Origin: Arthrobotrys musiformis
Lineage: Eukaryota > Ascomycota > Orbiliomycetes > Orbiliales > Orbiliaceae
Assembly: GCA_036971715.1 (NCBI GenBank)
Contig: JAVHJL010000010.1
Coordinates: 1,612,001-1,676,000 of the forward strand
DNA: 64,000 bases
Direction of reading: 5' to 3'
Shown here: positions 12,414 to 22,934 of the stretch, one piece after another
Layout of the letters: each line of letters opens with the position of its first letter
Numbering within the stretch: position 1 is the first letter of the stretch
Made by a program: the position numbers and the translations under genes
The notes under the pieces: model-generated
What the model saw: only the letters and a program-made list of their open reading frames with translations
What the model was told of the DNA's origin: nothing
Database searches by the model: none

Positions 12414-13324
12414 ATGCCGTGCGCAAGCAGAACTCCGCTTAGGTCTCAGGGCCGTTCGATATCCGGCGAGTATCTATACGGGTATTCTTGCGAAGCCTGG
12501 GGTGAACTTGATTACCTTGAGAAGGAGAGAATTACCGGCGACTGGGTTCGGAAGTACGGTTTAGAATCAGTGATGGAGTTCCCCATCGGTATTTTCCTCT
12601 ATACCCCAGAGCTGACAAACCCGGAATCCCTTCGGAAAATCCTACACCTTGATCATGACCCCGTCCTCTATCCATCACATCTTCGCAGGAACTTCAGACT
12701 CAGATGGTATGGGGAAACTGGATCCAGCCCTTTAATTCTCGAAATGTCCCGATACCCGGGTTGGAGTAAAATGGACCCACACGGAATGACCTATCTTGTT
12801 CGGAACATGCCTGAGCTGAACCTTTTGAAGGAACACCTGGGCGATCCATATAGACTCCACCATGCGGTTATTCATCCACGCACACTGAGAGAGGCTGGAG
12901 ACGAGACCGCGGGCCCGGACATAGCTATCTGGCTTGCTTGTACTGCGGAGTTCACTTTTGTCTACCCCAGTTCCAAAAATTTCCTAAGGGGAGTAAGTGT
13001 GTTTTAAAAGAGTATCCTCGACACTACGATGCATACCAGCACAGTTTGGTTACGAGACTGGCATACCAGGACACAAAGCGCGAATCAAAATCAAAATCAA
13101 AATCCGAACAGCCCGAACAGCCCGAACAGCCCGAACAGCCTGATCGGGCCGAACATGTCACTCGGTCGAGGGAGAAGTCTGACGCCATCGAATCTCAAAG
13201 TTATAAAGCCAAACAAATCACAAAAGGGAAACCTGGGCGTCAACATTCATCGTTTTTCCAAAAGATTAAGGCTTTCATCAAAAAGGTTTCCCCTTTCTCC
13301 CGAAGAACAAAAGCCGCAAAATGA
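12414..13324 (+). CDS. Hypothetical protein with Lys-rich, EQP-repeat tail
   Basis: Exon 1 (12414-12992) encodes 193 residues with segments such as WGELDYLEKE and MEFPIGIFLYTPELT. The frame ends just after a perfect GTAAGT donor at 12993. A 47-nt intron to the acceptor GCATACCAG (ending 13039) keeps the frame and gives 287 residues. The tail carries SKSKSKSEQPEQPEQPEQP followed by a basic region ending FSRRTKAAK. The acceptor motif GCATACCAG occurs again 30 nt downstream (ending 13069), also in frame, so a form ten residues shorter is possible. Without splicing, the frame would stop four codons after the donor. I recognise no family. The basic tail would suit nucleic-acid or membrane contact, but that is speculation. 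Confidence 0.6.
12993..13039 (+). other. 47-nt intron with duplicated in-frame acceptor
   Basis: The donor is GTAAGT. Two identical GCATACCAG acceptors end at 13039 and 13069. Both leave the downstream Lys-rich tail in the same frame. Confidence 0.6.
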
Positions 13325-13820
13325 AGACATGCTGAAATTTTAGTCAAAAATTTTTTTCTCTCGATATTTTCTGTATGCAGGCGTGTATGTATCTGCCTGT
13401 CTAGCCTCGGGTCCAGGCGCTGATACAGAGGCAAATGTGCCTGTCCATATCCTATTCTAGAGTTAGACATGTTATTCTTGTTGTCCACCCTGTCAGTGTG
13501 TCTTCCGCAAGTCCTCTAGATTTACAATATCCTTGAGAAATGTTCCATAGTTGTGGTCTACAAACGCATAAGGCACAGTCTAATATTTAACTATTGCGTG
13601 GGAGGCACATGAATGTTATTTTTTTAGTTATCGTACCACGAACCCTGTGGCTGGGGTTTGCCTTCGGTGGTCTAGCATATCTAATAATACAATCGTTATA
13701 AAGTACAGATTACATCGTGAACCAACCTTGGCCGAGAGTTATTTGAGGCCGGAGTGGTATGCTTTTCATGGCAGACCTGATAGTTATACGCCACAGCAGC
13801 CGTATACACCAGTTGAAGGA
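13325..13820. other. Convergent intergenic spacer
   Basis: Lies between the 3' ends of the plus-strand gene ending at 13324 and the minus-strand gene ending at 13821. No further gene is visible. Confidence 0.6.
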
Positions 13821-14731
13821 TTATGCGATCCTACCTTTTCCTTTCCCCTTCTTTTGGCTTTTTAGTATCTTTGGTTTATGGAAATACTCGTTCTGGGCGA
13901 GCACCAACTCGTTCCCCATACTCCTCCCGCTCATCTTCCAAACCCTTGCAAATTCACCAGGAGAAACGTCGGCTCGTCCACCCGGTACCTCTGTCTTTAA
14001 AAGTTCTAGGAAGTCCTTGGGGAGAGATTCGTATCCTTCTTCCATCTCCTCGTCATCGTGTTTGGATATTCGACGGCGTTTTGCAGCCGGTGAGGTTGTT
14101 GTATTTTGTTTTTTGGGGAGTGGAGGTGGAGAGGGTGACGAGGGAGGGTTTTCGAGGAGGTCCATGGTCATATCTGCACTTTCATCCATTTCTAGATCGC
14201 TGGCTGTGAAACCCAGGCCTTCGTTTCCCTCTTCCTCTTCCTCGTTCCCGATGTTTAAAGCGTTGTCGTCATCGTCATCGATCATATCCTCATCGTGAGG
14301 TCCATTTTGTTCCAGGAACGGTAAGGGTAACCGGCACTTGAACTTGACCGCTGGGAACAATAAAAACAAAGAGGACGAGACCACACAGTCGTCAGCCTAG
14401 CCGTCGGTCTTTCTCCAGCGTCGGATTTTAATGGTTTGTGGAAACGAAACTAACACTGCTTAACGCCTGGGTCCCGTCCGGCGATTAATATCGTCTCCTT
14501 GACCTTCGAATTCCTCTTCTGCCATGTTGCGTCGCGGGAGAGCAAATGCTGTGGATGCGACGGGACCCATGTTAATCCGATGGGTCTGTGGGTTTCAGCG
14601 GATGTCGAGGAAGGGAACTTCTTCTTGGTGGTGACAAGGAGGACTGGACGGGATTTTGAAGGGGGGTGGGGGAAAGGGGAGGACGAAGGGAGGGTGTCGA
14701 GAGCTTCGGAGATGGTGGATGCAGGGGGCAT
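13821..14731 (-). CDS. Acidic, probably nuclear hypothetical protein
   Basis: Two exons on the minus strand, 14731-14455 and 14350-13821, separated by a 104-nt intron (GTTAGT donor, TTCCCAG acceptor), give 268 residues. The N-terminal third is Ser/Pro-rich and then carries RPIGLTWVPSHPQHLL. Exon 2 starts with VKFKCRLPLPFLEQ, continues with a strongly acidic block (about residues 105-130) and a Pro-rich linker. A basic AAKRRRISK motif near residue 190 looks like a nuclear localisation signal. The C-terminus is Lys-rich (KSQKKGKGKGR). I do not recognise a family. The acidic blocks and basic motif suggest a chromatin or transcription role, which is inference only. Confidence 0.65.
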
Positions 14732-16103
14732 TGTCCTCTTGTCTTATCAGATCTTGTGATCAGGCTGCCTATTGATGGAAGTGGTGGTGATGGTGGTGAT
14801 AGTGACAATGGCGGCGAGCGGTGGAGTGGATTCGATGTGGGGGGTTTGGAGCTAATGAGGTAATTGACTGCCTCGAATGGACGAACGGGGAATTGGGAAC
14901 CTCACGCCAACACAAATCTCTTCAGTTCCAACCTGCCCGGAACTGCTGGATCCAGCCGGACCCGGCGACATAATCGTTGACTAGTACTGGCAAGCACGAT
15001 GACTTCAGACGAAAAGCAGAAGAGGGTGAATCTCGAGATCGGACGGAAATATAGTAAGTTACTTACTTACTTGTCTGCTGCAAAAAAAGGGGGATCACGA
15101 GGAAAGTTATAACGTTGGCGGCCAGGCACGAAATGTAAAGTGCTTACCACTATCGACTGACAATTATACTAGATACACATATCCATCCAGGGCATACGGG
15201 CGTATACGCATACCATACGGAAAATAGGTGGTCCACCCCACGTTAATTGCTTCTCGAAGGCACCTAATCGATAATAAAATAAAACAGCGAGAATGAAAGT
15301 GAACGAGAAAGAAAAAAAAAAAGCTCGTGATCACCCACTCGTTGCCAACGGATCGTTCGCCTGCTTTTCTGCACGCACTACGCACATTGGGGGTGAGGGG
15401 GAAGGCTAACCACAATTATGAGCCCTGCATATGCAGCGTGAGATGGTTTTGGACATGCCAAATCAATTCGAAAGACCCAGTTGTTTTGCGCAGCAATTAA
15501 TACACTGCCGGTTTGTGGTGGACTCCGAAACAAAGCCAATGGGACGGTGGATAATTCGCTAAATGTCATCAAACGGTCAACAGTTAGACTTCATCTCATA
15601 GGTTTTTTGGGAACTCAAACGGCTCGCACCGCACCGTATTTCTTTCAGAAAGCACTGCGCTTGCACTGCACTGGACGAGGGGTAACAATGCGGATGGGGT
15701 TTTTCTGGTATGATCTATGCATTTTCACTCTGTGCACGGGGTTCTTTTTTCCCTTCCTTTCTTTCCTTGTTTCTCTCTTACATGATTTAAATTTGTGAAC
15801 TTAATGACTTTAATCGGCGCCCGCCTTCCTTTTTGTTAAGGGCTGGATATATAAGTGTTTCTTATATAAAGGAAAGACGCCCCGAAGACGTTTTGGAAGA
15901 GATCTAGAGAGCCGAATCATATAGATAGATTTACTGTCGTGTGCCTTTTACACTCTTACATCTTATTTTTTCTCTTTTACTTTTATATTGACTTGATTCA
16001 ATATCTGTTTGGATTTGTCTATATCTGCTACTGATATATCCATTTCCTCTGAAAGGACCAGGTCTTCGAGCTATTCGAATCTATACTAGACGCAAAAAGA
16101 ATT
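14732..16103. other. Divergent promoter region with one short ORF
   Basis: Separates the minus-strand gene starting at 14731 from the F-box gene at 16104. It contains the short ORF at 15001 (listed separately) and TATA-like sequences near 15849-15868. Those TATA-like sequences lie about 240 bases upstream of the F-box ATG. Confidence 0.5.
15001..15111 (+). CDS. Possible small ORF or orphan first exon
   Basis: ATG at 15001 opens MTSDEKQKRVNLEIGRKY, a charged, helix-like sequence. It is followed exactly by a GTAAGT splice donor at 15055. Read through, the frame stops after 37 residues (TAA 15109-15111). Used as a donor, it could join to acceptors near 15170 or 15190, but the joined tails are short and unconvincing. 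It may be a micro-protein, the first exon of a decayed gene, or chance. Confidence 0.25.
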
Positions 16104-17531
16104 ATGGGGCTGAAGAAGCGAACCAAAGTACTCGCCTTTCGCGGCCGAAGTCTGCTGCGGGCAATCCTCCCACTGGACAACAGCAAAACCCCGCCCTCCA
16201 ATCCTCACTCAAACAAAGAGCTAGTACTCCTCCCCAGCTCTGAACCGAAATTAAAGATCAAAATTAATATTCAAGTCATCGACGAGAAAAAATATCTATC
16301 ATCGTCGTCATCATCACCATCGTCAACAAAAACAGCCACAATACCAGAAACAGTGGAAGAGGTCGAAAGAGTAGAAGAAAAATCGCAATCGCAAATATCA
16401 GAAATCCTCCTCCTCCCCGCAGAAATCCTACGGGACATTTTTTCGTACCTGAACAACTGCGATCTCCAGTCTTTGTACCACACGCACACCCGCTTTCGAG
16501 GGATAGTTCTCGAACACCGTTCCTTCTTTTGCAGAGAACTCGCATCGAGGAATCTCCGATATTTCGCGCGGTATTTGAAACCGGCGTTTTTCGACCTTCA
16601 GCGGGAGTCGAGATTACGGTTTCTTGATAAAACTGAAAATGACGTCGTCGACGTCTCTAGTGCGAAGGATGTTAGGGAACACCCGGGACCGGGTCAGGCG
16701 AATATCCCAGCTTGGTACCTAAAACTGCACAAACTGGACAAAATCACCAGAGAACTTTACAGTCTCATGCCCCCGGACGAAAACGAATGGGAACTAGAAT
16801 ACCTCCGCATCCAGGGCCTCCCTCCATCACAATACAACCCAAGAGTATGGCCGAGACCGGGGAACCCGTTTTTTTACTTCACACATACGATCATATCTTT
16901 CTACCAGTACAATTCGCTGGTGAAGCTGCCCAAGGACAGTCTGGTGGAGTTCAAAGAGAGGGACCTCAAGCCGGTTTGCAGATGCGCGCAGGGGTATTTT
17001 CGGAGTACGGCGCATTTGGGGATATTGTGTGCGGTTTACATGGCTTGCTTGAAGTTTAAGACCGAGGAGAGCAACCGAGCTGCCGAAGCTGAAAACAAAA
17101 AAAGAAGCGAGGATAAAGAGAGCAAAGAAGGAGAAGAGGAAGAGGATTGTGATTTGAGTCTGTTCTTACCGGAGCTGGGAGGGGGGTTGGGGAATTATAT
17201 CAAGGGAACCAGGGTTTCCGTGAAAGAGCTGTTCAAAATGGTGGTCGTGGTGATGTACCCGGGCAATCTGCTGAAGGTGATCAAATCACCGACGCGGCAG
17301 ACGATGGCCAGACTTAAGATCGTGCTGGAGACCCTCAAAGATGTTTTGGTCAGGAATGAGGAGGAACGCAGGAAAAGCGGGGTGGACAGGATGTACACGA
17401 AGGGGCTGGAGATGATGGAGGGGTTTGCGCAGTACTGGGAGGACACCACCCCTACTGCTACCACCGACCATGGGCCCGAGAATTCGAAGTTGCAGATGCT
17501 GCGCTACTTTGACGACTGGGACCTGCTATGA
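16104..17531 (+). CDS. F-box domain protein
   Basis: A single uninterrupted exon of 475 residues. The N-terminus is basic (MGLKKRTKVLAFRGRS) and is followed by a Ser-rich low-complexity stretch. An F-box lies at about residues 100-140: LPAEILRDIFSYLNNCDLQSL followed by ...F..IVLEHRSF. F-box proteins bind Skp1 and bring substrates to SCF ubiquitin ligases. The remainder has no recognised substrate-binding repeat, apart from an acidic Lys/Glu insertion (KKRSEDKESKEGEEEED) near residue 340. It has the size and layout of the many lineage-specific F-box proteins in filamentous fungi. The substrate is unknown. Confidence 0.8.
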   Translation: MGLKKRTKVLAFRGRSLLRAILPLDNSKTPPSNPHSNKELVLLPSSEPKLKIKINIQVIDEKKYLSSSSSSPSSTKTATIPETVEEVERVEEKSQSQISEILLLPAEILRDIFSYLNNCDLQSLYHTHTRFRGIVLEHRSFFCRELASRNLRYFARYLKPAFFDLQRESRLRFLDKTENDVVDVSSAKDVREHPGPGQANIPAWYLKLHKLDKITRELYSLMPPDENEWELEYLRIQGLPPSQYNPRVWPRPGNPFFYFTHTIISFYQYNSLVKLPKDSLVEFKERDLKPVCRCAQGYFRSTAHLGILCAVYMACLKFKTEESNRAAEAENKKRSEDKESKEGEEEEDCDLSLFLPELGGGLGNYIKGTRVSVKELFKMVVVVMYPGNLLKVIKSPTRQTMARLKIVLETLKDVLVRNEEERRKSGVDRMYTKGLEMMEGFAQYWEDTTPTATTDHGPENSKLQMLRYFDDWDLL

Positions 17532-18205
17532 TATAATATATCTCTTACCGTCTTTCTTCTCATACGAGCAGCTGCTACCGACACGAAGCAATTGCACTTT
17601 CTGTACATATTCATACCACTACATTTTAATCATACCAAGTAGTCTCGATTATATACTCATATAATACATAATATAAGTATACATAAATAAAAAATAAAAA
17701 TAAAAATAAAAATAAAAATAAAAAAATAAAAAAATAAAATAAAAATAAAAAAAAGGCCCGTGACAGGACGCCGGCAGCGGTTTGCAAGCAGCAGCCAAAA
17801 AGTAACCTCGGCTGGGCGGCGTCTCGTTTGGTTCTTGTTACTGGCTCAGCCAAAAACGTCAACAAATTACCCGACCATCTTCTTCCAATTCTCCCTCCTC
17901 TTGATTCTTGCTTCTCCCTCGCTCGCCCTCATCATCATCATCATCGTCATCATCACCACCATCACCACCAACTGGTATCGTCACCTATCAATCACCGCCA
18001 TCGCCCGGCCTCATATCTGCAAGTGAACTGTCTCTGCCGGTGCCTCTTACCACAATCACCCGATCCTCCACGTGAGATCTTCCGTATTTACCGTTGACGA
18101 GGGACGTACAAAAACCCACCCCTTTACACCATAAAAATACACCCCGAAAAAAACAAAAACACCACACCAAAGTTTACCGATAACAAACACAATAAAACAC
18201 TCCCC
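17532..18205. other. Spacer with A-rich repeat and CAT/CAC-rich promoter
   Basis: Holds the 3' flank of the F-box gene, an (AAAAAT)-type repeat at 17683-17754, and a (CAT)n/(CAC)n stretch around 17930-17970 in the presumptive PEX2 promoter or 5' UTR. Confidence 0.6.
17683..17754. repeat. (AAAAAT)n low-complexity repeat
   Basis: About 70 bases of A runs of three to six interrupted by single T residues. Confidence 0.9.
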
Positions 18206-19903
18206 ATGTCCGCCCAGCGCAATATATCCTGGGCCGAGGCTCAGCGACGCGCCCAGTCGCGAATAGCAGATCTCGCAGTCCAGCGTGCACAAGAAGCGAA
18301 ATCGTCGTCTTCTATATCACGGTTCCTCGGCATATCCTCTCTCAGCGACATTACAGCCAAGGGCTCGAATTTTAGGGTCGGACAGCTCGATACCGAACTG
18401 TTAGACTCAGAGTTATTGGAATTACTTAAGGGGCAGCTCTGGAATGCTATAAAGTACTTTAATGTATGTTTTTACTCCAAGACTGGTTTTTCGCCATGCT
18501 TTCTCTAGTTCCAGAGAAAAAAGTTCGATCTAGGGAAGATAGAAAGAACTAACAGAAGTCGATAAATTCTCCGATTACAGCCGGCGGTAAAAGAACAATA
18601 CGAAACCGAGTTTGTCGCATTACTCCGATTCATATTGTTCAAATTCACAATATGGGACAACAATGCCACCTACGGAGCTGCTCTACAGAATCTGGCCTTC
18701 GCAGACGCCCGGCGAAATGGTACGTCGTAAACCTCAATTGGGAGAAGTGAGTATGTAGGTGGGAAAAAGAAAGAAGCTGACTTTTGGACCAAAGGCGCAA
18801 TCGATACACCCCCCTCTGCCACACAGAAAACACTCTACGGCCTCGTAACCGTCCTCGGCCGATATATCTACGATAAAGTCGACTCCCACCTCATCCACAC
18901 CTCCTCCATGGGCCTGGACTTCGAGGAATCCCCATTCTACAGAAACCTCTCCAAGGCCATGAGCAACCTCACAACCGTCCACTCCGTCGCATCTTTCGTC
19001 AGTTTACTCACATTCCTCTCCAACGGAAGATACCGGACCCTCCTCGATCGAGTGTTATGTATGAAGCTGGTCACCCCGACAAGGCACGTCAGACGAGAAG
19101 TCAGCTTCGAGTACCTAAACCGACAACTTGTCTGGCACGCTTTCACGGAGTTCCTATTATTCATCCTACCGATCGTTGGAATCTCGCGGTGGAGACGGTG
19201 GATAGGGAAATTATGGAGGAAAGCGGTAGTTTTGATCAGGAGGAGCAGAGGTGGAGATGAAGACGAAGCTACCCCCAACTCGAACAACGGAGTGCTGGGC
19301 TTCCTACCGGAGCGGACATGTGCGATCTGTTACTCCGAATCTAGTCCGGAAGATGTATTAAACAACCCTGGCAGTGGTGGAGGCGCGGCTGGCTCCAATG
19401 ACGTAACAAACCCGTACGAAGCCGTGGAATGCGGACACGTATACTGCTACGTCTGCATCGCTTCCAAGATCGAGCTAGAGGAAGGCGAAGGATGGGCGTG
19501 TCTAAGATGCAACTCCCTCGTGAAGAGGTGTAGGCCGTGGAGAGCAGGAGTAGTCGGTCTAACACTATTTGAAGGCGAAAAGGGTGGGATGAACGAAAAT
19601 GGGGAAGGGGAGGACGGAGACCTGGCGGTGTTGAGCCCGCGGGAGGATCATGGATTGGATGATATCATCGAAGACGATTATGATGAGGACGATGATCCGA
19701 TCAATGAGGAACCCGCTGAGGTAGTATACGCCGGCGGGATTGGAGACGATGACGAAGGGGATGAGAGCGATGGGACTAGAACTGAGAGAGGAGGAAATGA
19801 TGCGGGGTATTATATGAAGGGTGTAGTGGAGGACGATAGTAATTATGCGACAGCGGATGACGGAGAGTTGGACGAGCTGGAGGTAAGGCCTTGGGAGAGG
19901 TAG
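18206..19903 (+). CDS. PEX2: Peroxisomal biogenesis factor 2 (RING peroxin)
   Basis: Three exons (18206-18463, 18581-18719, 18795-19903) give 501 residues. Introns are GTATGT...TTACAG and GTACGT...CAAAG. The N-terminal part carries the Pex2 signature VGQLDTELLDSELLELLKGQ followed by the helical Pex2/Pex12 domain, with hydrophobic segments around SFVSLLTFL and LLFILPIVGI. A C-terminal RING finger starts RTCAICY and continues NPYEAVECGHVYCYVCI and WACLRC, so the zinc-binding Cys/His set is intact. Pex2 acts with Pex10 and Pex12 as the peroxisomal-membrane ubiquitin ligase that ubiquitinates and recycles Pex5. A long acidic tail of about 130 residues after the RING is unusual in length and looks disordered. 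Identification is firm. Confidence 0.92.
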
Positions 19904-21366
19904 TCTGTGTTTTGATATAATATAATAAATGGGTTGGGACTTGAGTTATTAGGGCTGGGGCTTGACAGAGTTTATTCATGTATAGATACTTACCCTTCTT
20001 TTTTCTGTTTGGATTGAAAATTTGGAGAGCGGGATGTAATGATAATATCTACGAACTTGTGCATTTTCGGGGGTCAATTCTTGAAGCTAAATGCAAAGCG
20101 TGATGTATCGGGCACCTAAGATCTCAAGGTCACTCACTCGTCGGCCTTCGACCGAGGTCCAGATCGTGGATCAGCAAGCACCGCTTCGGTTTCGGTAACA
20201 CCCTGCTTGTGTAACGCGTCAACGACCCACAACTCAAAACAAAAAAATGCAACAGCTTCGAAACCCGGCTGAAGCGTCGATAAAGATACTCTGAATTCTC
20301 AAGATAAATTTAAAGCTGGGAGAGAAAAGAAAGAATACTTTAAATTTTGCTACCTCGTATTGGGCCGCTAGCCACTTTACTGTCGAAAAATGATTATTAT
20401 TTTATGTAAAAGAAAAAAAAAGAGAAAGAAGAGAAACACAGGAATGCGAGCGCGTTTGCATTCCAAAAGCTAGGGGGTGGTTTGTCGAGCATTTTTGAGA
20501 AGGCCGGGTGGGCGGGTTAGTTTCTATTATGGGACTTTGAATGAATGAAACACGGAGATAAAAGAATACGCGAAAATACCCAAGTTAGCTATAGATTACT
20601 AAATCCTGGGCTGGTGGCATATCATAAGGAGTTTGAGGGTGCAGGTGGCGGTATGTGTTACATACTTTTATCTGATCTGGGAGCTTGTTAATGTGATAAG
20701 GGATGAATACGTACAGGTTAAAGCATGTGAACGGGGTTATACGTATGGATAGTTGGCAGTGAAACACATCATGATACTCAAGTTTGTCAGCCAGGCTACG
20801 TGTGAACATAATTCTTTGACCAAAATCTTGCGGGATCGAGTAGATCTCTGAATTATTGTGGCTGGATCCATGGAAGGGGCGCGTCGAGACACCCAATTAT
20901 CTCGAGATTGTCACTAGCTACTTTTTGGGACAGAAAGAATTGCCTGACTTGGAGATCACGATGGCTGGTTGCACTGGCTAGACGGTTATGTGACAATGCA
21001 CAATGAAAAGTCGATCTCGATTACGCAAGGTCTAGGCGATAGTAAGAAATGCCAACGCCATTTGCAGTCCCTTTAGTGTAGTTGGACCGCTGGTTGTAGG
21101 GCCTTATAGTCGTACATCTAACTGACGGAAATATATAAAGACACCCCAGATCGCCAGTCGATCTAATTCTTTTTCTCACCATCGCGGCCTTCCAATCTCA
21201 AGAGCAAAATCGTTTGATACGATACTCACAACTAGAGTTGATCTCTTTTTTCTTTTCTTTAACTTTTCATTTCGAGTGAGGATTCTCTAGAAGAATTTCT
21301 CTTTTGTTATTTTCATTTCTTAGTACTTCGATTTACTGGATTTCGCTTTAGTTTTATAGAGAAAGT
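19904..21366. other. Intergenic spacer, promoter of LysM gene
   Basis: No gene is supported. The only longer frame (minus, 20585-20896) lacks recognisable motifs. A TATAAA box lies at 21134-21139. Confidence 0.55.
21134..21139 (+). promoter_or_regulatory. TATA box upstream of LysM gene
   Basis: TATATAAAG context, 228 bases before the ATG at 21367, with pyrimidine-rich sequence downstream of it. Positional inference. Confidence 0.45.
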
Positions 21367-22934
21367 ATGGCGTCCTTCTTGAAGAAGGTTTCGATTCTGG
21401 GGCTTGTTAGTGGGGGATATGCAGCTTTTCCTTATGGGAAAATTCAAGGTACCCTCCTTTTCAGAACTACTTTTTTCGGAATATATAGTACTTTGGATGC
21501 TAATGATACTATTGCATCTCATAGCTCGCGGAACACTCGTTCCTGCACCGAATATCAGGATTGACCCATCTCGCAATGCTGCCGATACCGTCGAAGGCTG
21601 TAATCTTTGGTTCAGGACTTACGAGGGCGATACTTGCGACACCGTTATCAAGACTAGCGAGATCTCTCTGGAAGATCTCATCAACTGGGTAATTACATTA
21701 GTGCAGTAAGATTAACATGGTAAATTTGAATACTGCTAATGACAAGATATAGAACCCATCACTAGAAGACGGCAACTGCGACGACTTGATCCAACCAGAC
21801 ACCGACTACTGCGTCAGCATAGAACCTCCCCGTGAGGTCGACCCTCCGGCTAAACCAACCCCATCGAGGCCCACCCCTCAGCCTGAACCCGACAACAGCA
21901 TCTCTACACCAGCACCTGTCCGACCAGGTATGACAAAATCATGCACTAACTTCCACTATGTGCAACCGGGACAAGGATGTGTAGATATTCTTCCCATGTA
22001 TCCCGAACTCTCGCAGGAATTATTATACGAATGGAACCCATCTATTGGTGCGAAGTGCAACATGATGTGGGCAGGAACATATATCTGTGTCGGCACCTCA
22101 GACGGCCCGACAAGAAATCCAGCAGCTACCCCCATTCAAAATCCTGGAAAACCAACACCATCGCCAATCGGCGCGGGGACAACCCGGGACTGCCAGCGAT
22201 GGGCATACGCCCGCACGGACGATAACTGCTATACAATCTTATCGAGGAATAAGGACATTGACGTCACCATCGAGGATTTATACCGTTGGAACCCAACCAT
22301 CAACCCCGATTGTAGCGGATTGGTTGAACGAAGCTATATTTGTATCCTAGGACCTAAAGCTCCCAGACGTCCCACTACCACCACCATTAAAACCACCACC
22401 ACTGCACCATCTGTCAAGACACCTTCACCAATTGCACTAGCCGGCACAACAAAGAATTGCATGAAATGGGCATTCGTCCGAAGCGGCGACGACTGCGGAA
22501 CAATCCTGGACCGCAACCCAGGTGTCAAGTCCACAATCCAAGATCTATTCAACTGGAATCGCAGCATCAGATCCGATTGTTCGGCGTTGGTGGAAGGAAA
22601 CTACATCTGCATCCTCGCTCCGGAAAGCCAGTTTGTCAACAAACCTGCCCCGGCGACGACAATGATGACGACTACTAGAACGGTTAGACGGACTACAACG
22701 GTAAGGAGGACTAGTACCGTTTTCGCAAACCCGGTTAGCACGCCCAGCCCTGTTCAGGCCGGGACGGTCGATGGGTGCATGCAGTGGGCGTATGTGAAGG
22801 AAGGGCAGACTTGTAATGACATCGTCAACAGATTTGACTGGTTGAGCTTGGAAATGTTGGTTAGGTGGAATCCGGCTATTGGGTCCACATGTTGGGGTTT
22901 GTGGGCTAGGACTTACGTTTGTGTCAGAGCTTAA
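21367..22934 (+). CDS. Secreted protein with five LysM domains
   Basis: Three exons (21367-21448, 21525-21688, 21753-22934) give 475 residues. Intron 1 splits codon 28 (phase 1); intron 2 falls after LINW inside the first LysM. A signal peptide is present (MASFLKKVSILGLVSGGYAA). Five Cys-rich LysM modules start near residues 53, 145, 229, 318 and 424. Each has a Cys-x-W/F-x-(Y/V) start, an Asn-Pro in the middle (WNPS, WNPT, WNRS, WNPA) and a closing (Y/D)ICxx or YVCV. Linkers are Pro/Thr-rich. LysM binds chitin oligomers or peptidoglycan. Secreted multi-LysM proteins without a catalytic domain protect fungal walls or mask chitin from hosts. No chitinase domain is present. Wall or extracellular location is inferred from the signal peptide. 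Confidence 0.88.

Noticed and set aside
16271..16545. Minus-strand frames with Asp/Ser runs
   Set aside because: Antisense to the Ser repeat of the F-box gene.
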